The position numbers and the translations under genes are program-made. Under the pieces are notes generated by a model. It saw only the letters and a list, made by a program, of their open reading frames with translations, ran no database searches and was not told where the DNA came from. From assembly GCA_022316685.1 (NCBI GenBank), contig JAKJHU010000134.1, forward strand, positions 124,001-188,000: a DNA stretch of 64,000 bases, read 5' to 3'. The first letter of the stretch is position 1; each line of letters begins with the position of its first letter. This document shows positions 10,578 to 21,185 of the stretch, in pieces. This DNA is from Progne subis subis. Lineage: Eukaryota > Chordata > Aves > Passeriformes > Hirundinidae.

Positions 10578-11821
10578 CTAGAGAAGAGAACAGAAAGTTT
10601 TTTCTTTTTGTTAGGGAAATGACAGTGTCCTGCACTTGATATTGCCTGAGCAAGAGTCCTGGAACGCTGCTCCTGGAGAGATGTAAGCACAGACAATGCC
10701 AAATCTGATTACACTAGATCAAAGTGGTCTGCTGCTACAAAGCTCTGAGAACTCACAACTCACATTGGCAGAATTAGATTTGTGGCTAAGTGGAATTTTT
10801 CATCATCACAGCAATTTGTTTTGGTACTTAACTGATGAATGTAGGGGCCTAACTTTAAGTAGCCAACACTGAACCCTTCAGTTTTCTAAGAAAAGCTACT
10901 CCTGCCCAGCTTCCCAGTTATCTATTACCTTCAGCAGCACATCTTATTAGAGAGGGTGTTCAGAACCACTGCCCAGTAGGAAAACAACCAGTACTGAGAC
11001 GGGAATAAGAAATGACGCCTTCCCCTTGCCCTATTGGCCTCTGGTTTTTCATTGAGTTTATCTATGCAAATACTGCCCTGATGGAAAATTACTCTGGGAT
11101 TTTAATAAGGAAGCTGAACAAGAAGCTGCTGCTGAGCCATGAATTAGGCATTCTGGATGGTCACTGCATTGAGTCAGCAAAGAAAAGAAACCAACTATTG
11201 GGCAAAGGATAAATTATTATGTCCTAAAATGTAGGTATTTGTAGTGAGTGACTGAAAGTCAGGTAGAGGACACAAGCTATCGAACAGATCACTTGGGACT
11301 CTCCCAGATTTGGGCTGCTAAAAATCTTCACGAGTGTATCAGAAAATTCTCTGCAGAATAGGACAAAATGGATGCTGTTCTCAGGCTGAGATCACCCAGA
11401 GACAAACACTTCTCTCCATTAAAACAGAAACAAAGTCACATCCTAAAATCAGACATTTTTGCCTATTCTACCATTCTTCCTGCCTGCAGAATCGGATGTT
11501 GCCGAAGGTGTTTTTGAAACCCAAGCAGAGCTCAATATTAATAGTGACAGAGTTAGTTACTGTTCTTTATCAACTTGGGATCAAATGTTCCAACAAAAAT
11601 CAATGGAGTGTTTCCCCACAGTGTTTCTGAAAGCAAGAACAAATACCTGCAGCAGATAAAACGATTGTGTTTTCCCAAGCCATTAGCATGATTCAAGGGA
11701 TACGCTCCTAAAATAACTTTAAGCAGAATCAGTGGTTTTATAAGAGCATTTAAATTTCATTTGTCTATAAATATTTCCATTTTGGCATATCTTTCATGTA
11801 GCTGTATCAAAAGCCCTGTGT

Positions 11822-11969
11822 CAGGCTGGGCTGGGCCATTGTATCACCTCCAGAGTTAGAGGGTGCACTGTTACCCAACCACAGGATTGTTGGGTGGACT
11901 CAAGCACAGTGTGTTGGGGTTGGACTGGATGATCTTGAAGGTCTCTTCCAGCCTTGATGGTTCTATGAC
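11822..11969 (+). mobile_element. CR1 LINE 3' end, plus strand
   Basis: Ends 'ggttggactggatgatcttgaaggtctcttccagcc' (given here across 11917-11954) and then GGTTCTATGA, the standard CR1 3' terminus. The left boundary is unclear: similarity is convincing only from about 11890. It abuts an oppositely oriented CR1 fragment without a gap. Confidence 0.8.
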
Positions 11970-12128
11970 ACACAGGGCTGAGGGTCCCTCTCAGCTGAGC
12001 TCCTCTCCAGGCTGAGCAGCCCCAGCTCCCTCATCTTTCCTGGGCACAGAGATGCTCCAGGCCCTTTCTCAGCTCCAGGAGCTCCTGTCCCTGCTGTGCT
12101 GAGGATCCAGAGCTGGACAAACACTCCA
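11970..12128 (-). mobile_element. CR1 LINE internal fragment, minus strand
   Basis: The reverse complement matches 16955-17110 of the CR1 copy at 16.2-17.8 kb very closely: '...agctgagctcctctccaggc', 'tgagcagccccagctccctc', then 'ctggacaaacactccag'. The fragment has no 3' tail. It stops at the sequence CCTGTGTGTC (minus sense), which is also the point where the other copy breaks into its CCCTGTSTGT array. It sits tail-on against the plus-strand CR1 that ends at 11969, so this is a compound locus formed by nested insertion or rearrangement. Confidence 0.85.
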
Positions 12129-14526
12129 GTAATTCCATAAATAAAAAACTAAAAACCATACACTAACCATGAGAGAATTAATATTAAATCTATAGGAAAA
12201 CTATGGGTGTTAGGCAACATAAAGATTGAATTTGCCAACAGTTTGCAGATCTGGAATATCTCACATATTTTAATTTATTTGATGTGAGCTCAAGTGTGAC
12301 TTGTTTTACTTACAGGTGCTTGCAGAAAGTTATATCCAGGACCCTACCTTTACCTGAGTCAGTGAAAACCTTCTCCACTGCACAGCTCTTAACAGAAGCT
12401 TGTACATATCCATGAGCAGGACTTGTACATATCCTTGTACATATCCATGAGCAGGACCTCTAAAATCTGCAGTTTTCCGTCGGGAATTACAGTAGGCTTT
12501 GCATGGCGTAGGAGCAGAGAAAGGGGACAAAGAACTGTGAGAGAAACAATGATGCACACAGTATGTTTCAGGTCAGTTGTACCGATGCTGTGCCTCATTC
12601 AAGCAGTCCTATTCAGAGTGTGAAGGAAGAGCTGTGGTGGCCACGGCAAGAGAGAAAGACGTGGAAACCTCCAGTTCAGAGAAAGCTCAGTGTGTAATAA
12701 AAAGCAAGTTGGCTGCATCTATCCCCAAGACAGAGATTTCACTCATCATTGTTACAGAATGAAAAATTTGAGAGAGCCCCAAGAGAAGAATTTTCTTATT
12801 TTATTCAAACGAAGCTTCCATCTGAAGGCACATATGCCACCATATGGGATACATTTCAGGCATTCATTAGGAGAAGAATAATTAGTCTAGCATCATACTA
12901 GGAAGAAAGGAAGAGGCCCAGAGGATAATTACTTTAGAAACAGAAATAAAAGACCTTGAAACTAAATTTGCTAGGGACAGGTCTATGAAAAATGAAAAAA
13001 AATAAGAACCTTATTTATGGGAATTTGAATTCAGTTATCAAGGCAAAGAGGAAAAGGGGCATGCACGTGACAGGATTATTTTTAGCTTGGGGAGAAGCTG
13101 GTACATTATTGTTTCAATGATTATGGAAAACATGTAGCCTCATATTTCAGCCATTCACCACAAGCAGGAAGCCTCTTCTGTAGTACAGAACAGATTAAAC
13201 AGTTCCACATTATCCTGGGAAGAACTGCTCTGTATGTCCTCTCTTTGCAAATACACCATTAATAGTGCTACTGGTCATGGGTTTTAAATGCAACTGTGAC
13301 CCTTTAAAGGTTGTCAAAAAGGATTATTCCTTTGTAGAGCTTCCTATGAAACAGCCTGCAAGAAAAAGAAATATCTGTATTATGTAAATAAAGCACAGAT
13401 TGAATAACAGGAGAATAGAGAAGGCTCAAAAGTATGTCAGACGGGGATTCTTCTGTGAGCAATTAAACACACTGAGATAGTGCTCTCTATACATCAACTT
13501 AATCCTAACCATGCATTGAGCCAACTTATCTGTACTTCACCTTCTGGAGGGGCACAGATAGACACATTATACTGAATAAAAGCCATGCATTGTATAGTGC
13601 ACCACAGTCTGTCTCTCAAGCCTCAGGCTCTAAGTAACTAACCCTAATTAACTGTTCAGTTTGGAGTTTCTGTGTTACTCAAAAGGTCCATGGGAAGTGA
13701 ACAACGACAAGGTTTGGCCCTTGAAAAGAATCACCGGTGACTGGATTCCTCCTCTTCATGCCAGGAAACACCTGATATTCTGCAGCTCTGAAACTGTAAT
13801 GGAAAGCAAAGACTTGTCTAAGTAAAATCCTTTGATTGGGACAGCGGTCAAAGGGACGGGTCTTTGATGTCTGGAGCTCTTTGCAGCAAAGAATAAAATG
13901 AGATCTTGCATTGCTGTGTGTGAGACAGATGGTTTGGGATATGACAGTGGTTCATTCATATTGGGAACACTTGTTACAATGCATTATCTTTCAAAGATAC
14001 AGAGAAAGCTATCTAACATTTTGTGACTCACCTACAGTATAAACAAGATAATTACCTGGTTCACCTGCTAGAGCTAGGAGATCGATTATGGAAGCTAATT
14101 AGAGACCTGTTTTAAGCAGATATGAGCTCATGAGTTTTTGTTATGGGTTCTTCTCCTCTTAACACACCACAGAGAAAACCATAGAACAACAGTGATTAGC
14201 CTTATTTCATTTTTATTGCTTCTCTCATTCAGAGTGAAACCGCAGAAAGTCAAAAGTGTAGCTAATTTACTTCAGCAAGCTAGAAAATGTAAGTTAATTT
14301 CCTTGCTTTACTACTTAGAAAGCTCTGCCAGAGCATTAATGTCAAAGGAGAACAAAGAAAATATACATGTCCATATGGAATATGAATATAGCTCATGGTA
14401 GCTTGACAAACACTGGCAGAGAATACTATCACACTTGCAAGGAGGTAACAGATATTGATAGTGATCTTTTGAGTGCTTGGTTACTAGCACATATCAGCAG
14501 TACAGCAGAGAGATGTACCAGGTTGG
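12129..14526. other. Non-coding stretch with a small duplication
   Basis: AT-rich, no gene seen. At 12399-12456 the 12-bp string CTTGTACATATC occurs three times, twice followed by CATGAGCAGGA, which is a short local tandem duplication. Open frames here are at most about 90 codons and lack domains. Confidence 0.55.
12399..12456. repeat. Short tandem duplication (35-bp period)
   Basis: CTTGTACATATCCATGAGCA(GGA) at 12399-12421, CTTGTACATATC at 12422-12433, then the full 23-bp string again at 12434-12456. Copies are identical, so the duplication is recent or conserved. No function is inferred. Confidence 0.9.
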
Positions 14527-14650
14527 GATGGGTTGTTTTTTTGTGGTTTTTTTTTTTTTGTTTTTTTTTTTTTGGTGTTTTTTTTTTTTTTTTGGTTTGT
14601 TTGTTTGTTTTTGTTTTGTTTTGTTTATTTTTAAAATTATTATTCTTTTT
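14527..14650. repeat. T-rich tract with G interruptions
   Basis: Homopolymer T runs broken by G, GG and TTTG units, including three TTTG repeats and three TTTTG units, lead straight into the (ATTTT) array. Together they form about 230 bp of T-rich low-complexity DNA. Confidence 0.9.
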
Positions 14651-14755
14651 ATTTTATTTTATTTTATTTTATTTTATTTTATTTTATTTTATTTTATTTT
14701 ATTTTATTTTATTTTATTTTATTTTATTTTATTTTATTTTATTTTATTTTATTTT
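14651..14755. repeat. (ATTTT)21 pentanucleotide microsatellite
   Basis: 105 bp of ATTTT with no interruption, 21 copies by count (minus strand: AAAAT). Perfection over this length suggests an actively mutating locus. It produces long Phe/Leu/Ile-rich open frames on the plus strand, which are not genes. Confidence 0.97.
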
Positions 14756-16221
14756 TCTGGAACTGAAGAATATTCTGTCTCCTTTAAGTAGCAGTATTCC
14801 TTGTTCCGAAAACAGAATATCCCTAGCACTGCCCACAAATTCCTGACTGTTCGTATCTGAACACATCATATGTCTATGATCTGCAGTCAATTCCCAGATC
14901 CATGTGTGCTGTCATACTCCAACAGGAATTACTGCAGAATCTGTTGAGTCTGCAAATTTCACACAGCATCTCTATCCACATGGGATGAAAAACACAAATT
15001 ACTTTGGGAAGGCAGAAAGACTTCAGTAATTAGTGCTTAATTCCTGAGTGCCCTGCTGTCTAGTGCAAGCTACAGCTCTGAGCAGGGCACTCAGGCTTCC
15101 AGCCCACTGGAATGACAAAGGCCTGACAGATCCACCAGGTGTGGATGTGAACGGGCACTGCCACCTGGAAATTCCAAGGACTGAAATGTGGCCTAAACTG
15201 TAGACACCTACAGCAGAGCTATAAAAAGACCTTGGCATTTTAGACACACAACTGTAAACTAAACCCTGCATTCATCAGGAAGCTCTAAATCATTTATATT
15301 TTCACCAAGTTCTTAAGAGGTTCTTTTTGAGAATGTTTGCCCAAATATTGCAGACACCAATCAATGAGGCACAGAACAGTGTGAGCTGGGAGATACAAAT
15401 GGTGCATTTCATCTGTCACATGCACAGCCAAGGAAGATATCATTCAAAGACCCTGTCTTCCATAAAGAGGTTGTACACAAAACATGAAGCTTCTCCTGCT
15501 TCCTCTGCTCTTCTCCTGAGTGCTGACTGAGCACCAAACTGCGCCTCTGTGGCTCCTGTCACAGCTGGTTCATTCAGTACTTACCTGGTCACTGAATCAG
15601 TGGAGGGAACCCGAGTGAGTGAGTGGTTCTAGTGAGCAGAACACCAGATAGAGTAAGGGAAATATTAATACTGCTGCAAAAGCTGGACAGTAACAACTAA
15701 ATGTGCAGTTTAATTGTTCCAGTGGTGGAGTCACATTTGTTATCTGTTTATTTCGTGAAAACTAACACAACCTGGACACAAACCCACCTGATCCTGACTG
15801 AGTGTCCAACTCCGTGGCAGGGTTTAGCATTGATAATCTAAGGGCACAAGGGGGGATCCCTCTCTGAGCACAAAGCTACACTTCTCCCTGCCCAACTCCT
15901 CAGTACACCTTGGCCAGCATAGAAATTCCAGCCAACCTTCCTGAACAGGCCACTGTGGGTTCATACACAACACCTATCTTGGGAGATGAAAACTCTGCTC
16001 ACAGGCAAGGAACCAGACTTCGGGATGGGTGATGCCTAGAAGATCTTAGCATGAACCTATATTCTTCATTGAAAATTATATCAAATATTTGACTAAATGA
16101 TTTCATTTATGCTACCAGAATGTTGCCGTGTAAGAAACCACCCTGTTGTCACGCAAAGATATACACACTATCTAATTTGAACAAGGTCACAGTTCATCTA
16201 CTTCTCACAGTCCTCGATCTC
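14756..16221. other. Non-coding stretch, no gene seen
   Basis: Single-copy-looking DNA of mixed composition. The minus-strand frame at 15023-15271 and plus-strand frame at 15327-15530 are short and without domains. No repeat family recognised. Confidence 0.55.
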
Positions 16222-16390
16222 CTTGGTGCTGTGCAGCCCTCCAGAGGGACCTCAACAGCTGGGAGACAGTGGTGGGGAAAAAACATCTGAAGTTCAAGTA
16301 AGACAAGTGCAGGTCCTGCTCCTGGGCAGGAACAAGCCCAGCACCAGCACAGGCTGGGGAGACCTGCTGGAGCAGCTCTGTGGGGAAGGA

Positions 16391-16868
16391 CTTGGGGGTT
16401 CTGGGGCACACAGAGCTGTCCCTGAGCCAGCAGAGTGTCCTGGGGGTTCTGGGGCACACAGAGCTGTCCCTGAGCCAGCAGTGTCCTGGGGGTTCTTGGG
16501 GACACAGAGCTGTCCCTGAGCCAGCAGAGTGTCCTGGGGGTTCTGGGGGTCACAGAGCAGTCCCTGAGCCAGCAGAGTGTCCTGGGGGTTCTGGGGGACA
16601 CAGAGCTGTCCCTGAGCCAGCAGAGTGTCCTGGGGGTTCTGGGGGTCACAGAGCTGTTCCTGAGCCAGCAGAGTGTCCTGGGGGTTCTTGGGGACACAGA
16701 GCTGTCCCTGAGCCAGCAGAGTGTCCTGGGGGTTCTGGGGCACACAGAGCTGTCCCTGAGCCAGCAGAGTGTCCTGGGGGTTCTTGGGGACACAGAGCAG
16801 TCCCTGAGCCAGCAGAGTGTCCTGGGGGTTCTTGGGGACACAGAGCAGTCCCTGAGCCAGCAGTGTCC
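16391..16868 (+). repeat. 48-bp minisatellite, 10 units, derived from CR1 ORF2
   Basis: Units begin at CTGGGGGTT (first unit CTTGGGGGTT) at 16391, 16440, 16486, 16534, 16582, 16630, 16678, 16726, 16774 and 16822. Lengths are 49, 46, 48, 48, 48, 48, 48, 48, 48 and 46 bp. Each unit holds two G runs, CACAGAGC(T/A)GT, and CCTGAGCCAGCAGAGTGTC. The unit is CR1 sequence (codons for LGVLGHTELSLSQQ). Units differ at a few positions: GGGGCACA, GGGGGTCA or TTGGGGACA, and GAGCTGT versus GAGCAGT. Some variants recur in different units, for example GGGGCACA in units 1, 2 and 8, which is typical of unequal exchange or gene conversion. The 48-bp period is a multiple of three, so both strands stay open in several frames. 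This explains the 209-codon plus and 262-codon minus frames here. Confidence 0.95.
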
Positions 16869-17113
16869 TGGGGCCGAGGATGCCCTGGAGGCACAGGGAA
16901 GAGCCTTGGCAGCAGCTCCTGCCCCTGTGCCCAGCCCTGGAGGCACCTCTGGAGTGTTTGTCCAGCTCTGGATCCTCAGCACAGCAGGGACAGGAGCTCC
17001 TGGAGCTGAGGAAAGGCCTGGAACATCTCTGTGCCCAGGAAAGGCTGAGGGAGCTGGGGCTGCTCAGCCTGGAGAGGAGCTCAGCTGAGAGGGGCCCTCA
17101 GCCCTGGGTGTCC

Positions 17114-17530
17114 CTGTGTGTCCTGTGTGTCCCTGTCTGTCTGTCTGTCTGTCTGTCCCTGTGTGTCTCTGTGTGTCCCTGTGTCTGTCTGTCTGTCTGT
17201 CTGTCTGTCCCTGTGTGTCCTGTGTGTCCCTGTCTGTCTGTCTGTCTGTCTGTCCCTGTGTGTCCCTGTGTGTCCCTGTCTGTCCCTGTCTGTCTGTCCC
17301 TGTGTGTCCCTGTGTGTCCCTGTGTGTCCCTGTCTGTCTGTCTGTCTGTCTGTCCCTGTGTGTCCCTGTGTGTCCCTGTCTGTCCCTGTCTGTCTGTCCC
17401 TGTGTGTCCCTGTCTGTCCCTGTCTGTCCCTGTCTGTCTGTCCCTGTGTGTCCCTGTGTGTCCCTGTCTGTCTGTCTGTCCCTGTGTGTCCCTGTGTGTC
17501 CCTGTCTCTCTGTCTGTCTGTCCCTGTGTG
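17114..17530 (+). repeat. CCCTGTSTGT / CTGT tandem array, about 415 bp
   Basis: A mixture of the 10-bp units CCCTGTGTGT and CCCTGTCTGT with runs of CTGT. A longer block (about 17218-17302) recurs at about 17316-17400, a higher-order unit of about 98 bp. The array lies inside the CR1 copy, directly after '...cctcagccctgggtgtccctg', so it grew from a native CCTGTGTGTC string. All reading frames are nearly stop-free, giving Cys/Val/Leu/Ser-rich plus-strand frames (16880-17857, 325 codons) and Asp/Arg/Gln/Thr/Gly-rich minus-strand frames. None is a protein. Confidence 0.95.
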
Positions 17531-17834
17531 CAGGGAGGGCAGAGCAGCCCAGGCTCTGCTCCAGGCCCAGCAATGGCACCAGAGCCAGGGGCAGGGGCTG
17601 AGCCCAGGAACTGCCCCTGCACAGGGGCACAGCTGCTGCCCTGGCAGTGCCCAGCCCTAAGCAGATGGTGCCCAGAGGCTGTGCAGGCTCCTCTCTCCCT
17701 GGGGATATTGCAGAGCCCTGTGCACACACTGCTGTGCCCTGTGCTCTGGGACGGCCCTGCTGGAGCACGGAGGGGGCACCAGAGCAGCCCCTGGGGTCTC
17801 TCCAGCCTCACCCAGCCTGGGGTTCTGGGATTCC

Positions 17835-20629
17835 ATGTTCTCCTGTGGCCAATTTAGCACCTTCCATTAAAAGACTTAAAGTCCCCAGATGCAGCCCATG
17901 AAATGAGAAGGGCATCCACAATGTCTTAGGCTCTGAGAGGACAGCATTGTAGATAAATTGGGAAGTAAAGATCCTTTTCCCATTGAACACAGCAATGGGA
18001 AAAATATCTGTCAGTAAATATAATATTGTACTTTAAGGCAGGCCTGACAGCAAGATGAAACTGTGCTTGTGTTTAATGGTCATTCATCTTTGCTGAAAAA
18101 AGGAATGACAGATCTCTCTTTCCTTTTGACTTAGAGACCCAGTGCAAGTGTTCACAAGAGCCAGAAACAAACAGGTTATCAGCATGCCAATGCAAGATGC
18201 CAAGGAAAACTCTTACTGAAATCAAAGTCAGGAAGGGAGAAAATGAAAAAGCCTCTCCCAATGCCACCCAATAACACAGACTTAAGGAATGGGGGGAGGA
18301 ATATTATATTTAAAAGACCAGAATTATATCAGCTTGAAGGTTCTATGTACTGGATCTTTATCAATCAGACAAAAGCTGGATTTTCACCTTAGATTCTTAA
18401 ATACCTCATCCAATAATTAATTTAACTGACATGGGACAGCTATATTATCCCTGAATAAAGTGATTTGTATAGATTTAAAAGCAAATGCCATAGCAAAAGA
18501 CAGGGTTGATCATTATTTCAAAGCTCTTATTTTTCCCCTACTCTTAAGGCTTGGGAAATTATTTATTTGACAATCTGAAAATAAAACTTGAGCTGTATTA
18601 GCATGTAGACTGCTCAATAAAAGGGAAAAAAGTGAGAGAGAGGATTAATAAATTACATGCTAGAAATGGGAAACAAGATTAGAGGTGACATTTTGGCAAT
18701 GTCTTCCTCACAGTGAAGGAAAAAAATGAAACAAGATTAGTTGGAGAGGAAAGAGGGAGTCAATCAGTAGGAAAAATGAATTTAGAAAAAGTGAGAAAGC
18801 CTGTGAAAAATGGAGGAGTGGTTTGGGATAAAGGGTGTAATAAACGTGCTCCGTGGCAAGGAGGGACATCACTGCTCTCCAAAGGTAAACCCCGAGTGAC
18901 ACAGGGGGGAGAAGTGGGCTGGTGGCAGAAAGCCCAATGGAGGGGACAGCACTGAAAACAGGGGCTGTTCCTGCTGCTGCCAAGGCAAGAGCAGCGAGTT
19001 CCCCCAAGGCTGGTCCCATGTCCCTCCTTCCTCACCTCTCCTCTGCTGCCAAGGGCACAGGGTGACATGAACACAGCTGCAACAGCCCATGTGCATTCAC
19101 AGACAGAGGCAAGCCTGGATTTTCAGTTTGTTTGTTTTCATGGCTCACCGTTGATAGATTATATCCTACAGCACATCTCCAATCTGCATATCAGGCTTCC
19201 TCCAGCACATTGCTATGGCAACACCTTTTGGATCGGGGATATTGGACATCACTGGCTCTTCCTGCTTTCAGCAGCAAGCCAAAGGAGTGCTCCAGCCCCA
19301 GGCTGATCCTCTGCCAGCCAGTGGAGCTCTTCTCCTTCAGCTTCCCCACCTCCACCACGAGGGCTTGTCTCCCTCAGCTTCCCCTCTCGTTGTTAGGGTC
19401 ATTTTTTTTCCCCTTCCTCCATCTCTTGTAGTGGCTGCTTGAAACCTGTCCTAAGGATGAGCACATGGGCAGTTTAGGAAGCTGCACCTCAACTGCTAGA
19501 CCCAGATTATCGTGTGAAACAGATAATTATTGCTAATTGTGTGTGCTTACAACTGGGTACGGCTACCAGGAAAGTAAAGTTTGCATGCTAGATGTGCTGT
19601 GAACAAGCTTGGGATCAAGACCAAAATATTTCATAGCGATAAAAATAAAACTTTTTGGGACAAGTGTTGCAAGAGCTACTATTTGGTCACTCTTCAGGGT
19701 CTGTTTTAGTCCCTGATTGCTTCAGGCCTCCAGTTAGTCATCTGTGGGATCCTAAGGGAAAAATAAAAAAAAACAAGAAGGGGGGAAAAAAAATAAATCT
19801 AACAAGCCCTTTGGGTTGACCCTATTCAAATTTACAGGAATCATTCCACTACGACCCTGGTCAGGCCTTCCACAAAGATCTTAACATGGGCTCAGTCCAG
19901 GACACTGAATGTGGGATCCCGCTGGAATACATCTCTGTGTGAGTAATCACCTGAAAAAAATTATTCCCCCTGACAAGAGCACATCTCACTGTCTTTGCAG
20001 GTAGCAGTAAATGCCCATTATACTTTCTTGTGTTCCTCTGCAAGACACAGAGTTCAGGAGATGTATTATGTATGCAGGAGCAATTACCATCCTGTAAGAT
20101 GCTCATGTTCCAACAGCAGTTCCTCCACAGCAGCTAAGAAACAAGGCAGATGATTTCCCCCCGTAATTTAAAAGCAGGGTTTAACTAGTAACAGGCCTTA
20201 TGAATGTTGACTTTTGGAATCATAATTCCTGTAACTTCAACTTCACTGAAGAGTCACGTCAATTTGTCAATGAAATTGAGAGTAGTTAATGTATAAAAGC
20301 TAAGTTTTTATGTCCTAAATCAGCAGGAATACTATACTGCTGAAATATTTATTAACCTTGAGAATTTGAAATGAATGCATTGTTTGCTCATGGTCTTAAT
20401 GGGGCATCATATCACCTAAATGTAAAATGCATGTAGATGTCCAGTATTTTCTTTTGATTTTTTGCTAGCCTATTAACATAATTTTACTTTTCAAGAGAAT
20501 TTTATTTTGAAAGATACTTTTTTCTAGATTGTATTACAATCCACTGTTAATTAAGATGAGACACAAATTCAAATTTGCCTTTATTTTCCTTTCTCACAAA
20601 GTGTTCTTTATTCCCTATTAGTTTCCCAC

Positions 20630-20673
<44 letters not shown>

Positions 20674-21035
20674 TGAAGAGGCCTTGTTTTAGAGTTTATA
20701 ATCTCCTGGACAGACTTTATAGTGATGAAATATAAGTTCTTTCCCACAATAACCTGCTGTGTTTGGAAAGCTTCATATAAGGCAAGGGGTTAAGTAAATC
20801 TCCAGTTCCCTGGGGGTCAGTTTGCAGAACATGCAGGTACATACAATGTTTAATCTCTTAAAACTCTGCAAATGGAGCTTATCTTCTTGCCCTACTTGCT
20901 CTTTATAAGTGGTGGCAAAAAAACCCCATTCTAAAATAAGAGCAACCGTTGAGTAGGGGAGATGTCAGGCAGCCCCAGACCAAATGCAAAATACCTAGAA
21001 GTGTTTATTGGAAGTGTTTATTCAGGGTTTCTGAA
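17835..21035. other. 3.2-kb non-coding stretch
   Basis: No supported gene. About 18840-19060 is a mildly GC-rich patch with open frames on both strands (up to 104 codons) and no domain. A dinucleotide run at 20632-20663 is listed separately. The remainder is AT-rich. Confidence 0.55.
20632..20663. repeat. (AT)16 microsatellite followed by a T run
   Basis: 32 bp of uninterrupted AT repeats, immediately followed by eight or nine T. Simple sequence, probably polymorphic. Confidence 0.95.
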
Positions 21036-21185
21036 TCAGAAACTCTGGTTTGGGTTGGGAGGAACCTTAAATCTTATTCCATTCCAGTCCCTGCCATGGG
21101 CAGGGACCCCCCCCTTAGACCAGATTGCTCCAAGCCCCATCCAACACGGCCTTGGACATCTTCGCTTCCACACCTCTGATCTGCC
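21036..21185 (-). mobile_element. CR1 LINE 3'-end fragment, minus strand
   Basis: Reads 'ggtttgggttgggaggaacc', 'ttaaatcttattccattcca', 'ccctgccatgggcaggga', 'agaccagattgctccaag', 'ccccatccaacacggccttg', the reverse complement of a CR1 3' end. The terminal ATTCTATG repeats are eroded (TCAGAAACTCTGG in their place), so this is an older copy than those at 25.3 and 60.4 kb. Confidence 0.88.

Larger units (their letters stand above)
9759..11821. other. Non-coding stretch with hairpin and A-tail
   Basis: AT-rich DNA without a supported gene. It holds the inverted repeat at 9980-10029 and an AATAAA followed by an A run at 10556-10577, both listed separately. Small open frames (11012-11212, 11334-11630, plus) lack domains. 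Confidence 0.55.
16222..17834 (+). mobile_element. CR1 LINE copy carrying two internal tandem arrays
   Basis: A 5'-truncated CR1 in plus orientation. The left part (16222-16390) follows the CR1 ORF2 consensus: '...cagagggacct', 'agttcaa', 'aagtgcaggtcctgctcctg', 'ggcaggaacaa', 'gacctgctggagcagctctg'. The plus frame through 16380-16440 reads GKDLGVLGHTELSLSQQ, the CR1 segment normally EKDLGVLVDNKLSLSQQ. After the first array, 17012-17090 reads [19 protein letters not shown], again standard CR1. The 3' part (17530-17834) ends in GGTTCTGGGATTCC, the CR1 tail. Two tandem arrays (16391-16868 and 17114-17530) interrupt it and make up more than half its length. Without them the element would be an ordinary truncated copy of about 0.7 kb. 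Confidence 0.88.

Noticed and set aside
16194..16982. 262-codon minus-strand frame with a 16-residue repeat (LCWLRDSSVSPRTPRT)
   Set aside because: The 48-bp minisatellite has a period divisible by three, so an apparent repeat protein is inevitable. The true CR1 sense is the plus strand.
16880..17857. 325-codon open frame, Cys/Val/Leu/Ser-rich, looking like a secreted cysteine-rich protein
   Set aside because: It is the translation of the CCCTGTSTGT array within a CR1 copy. All frames of the array are open on both strands, and the ends are CR1 sequence.
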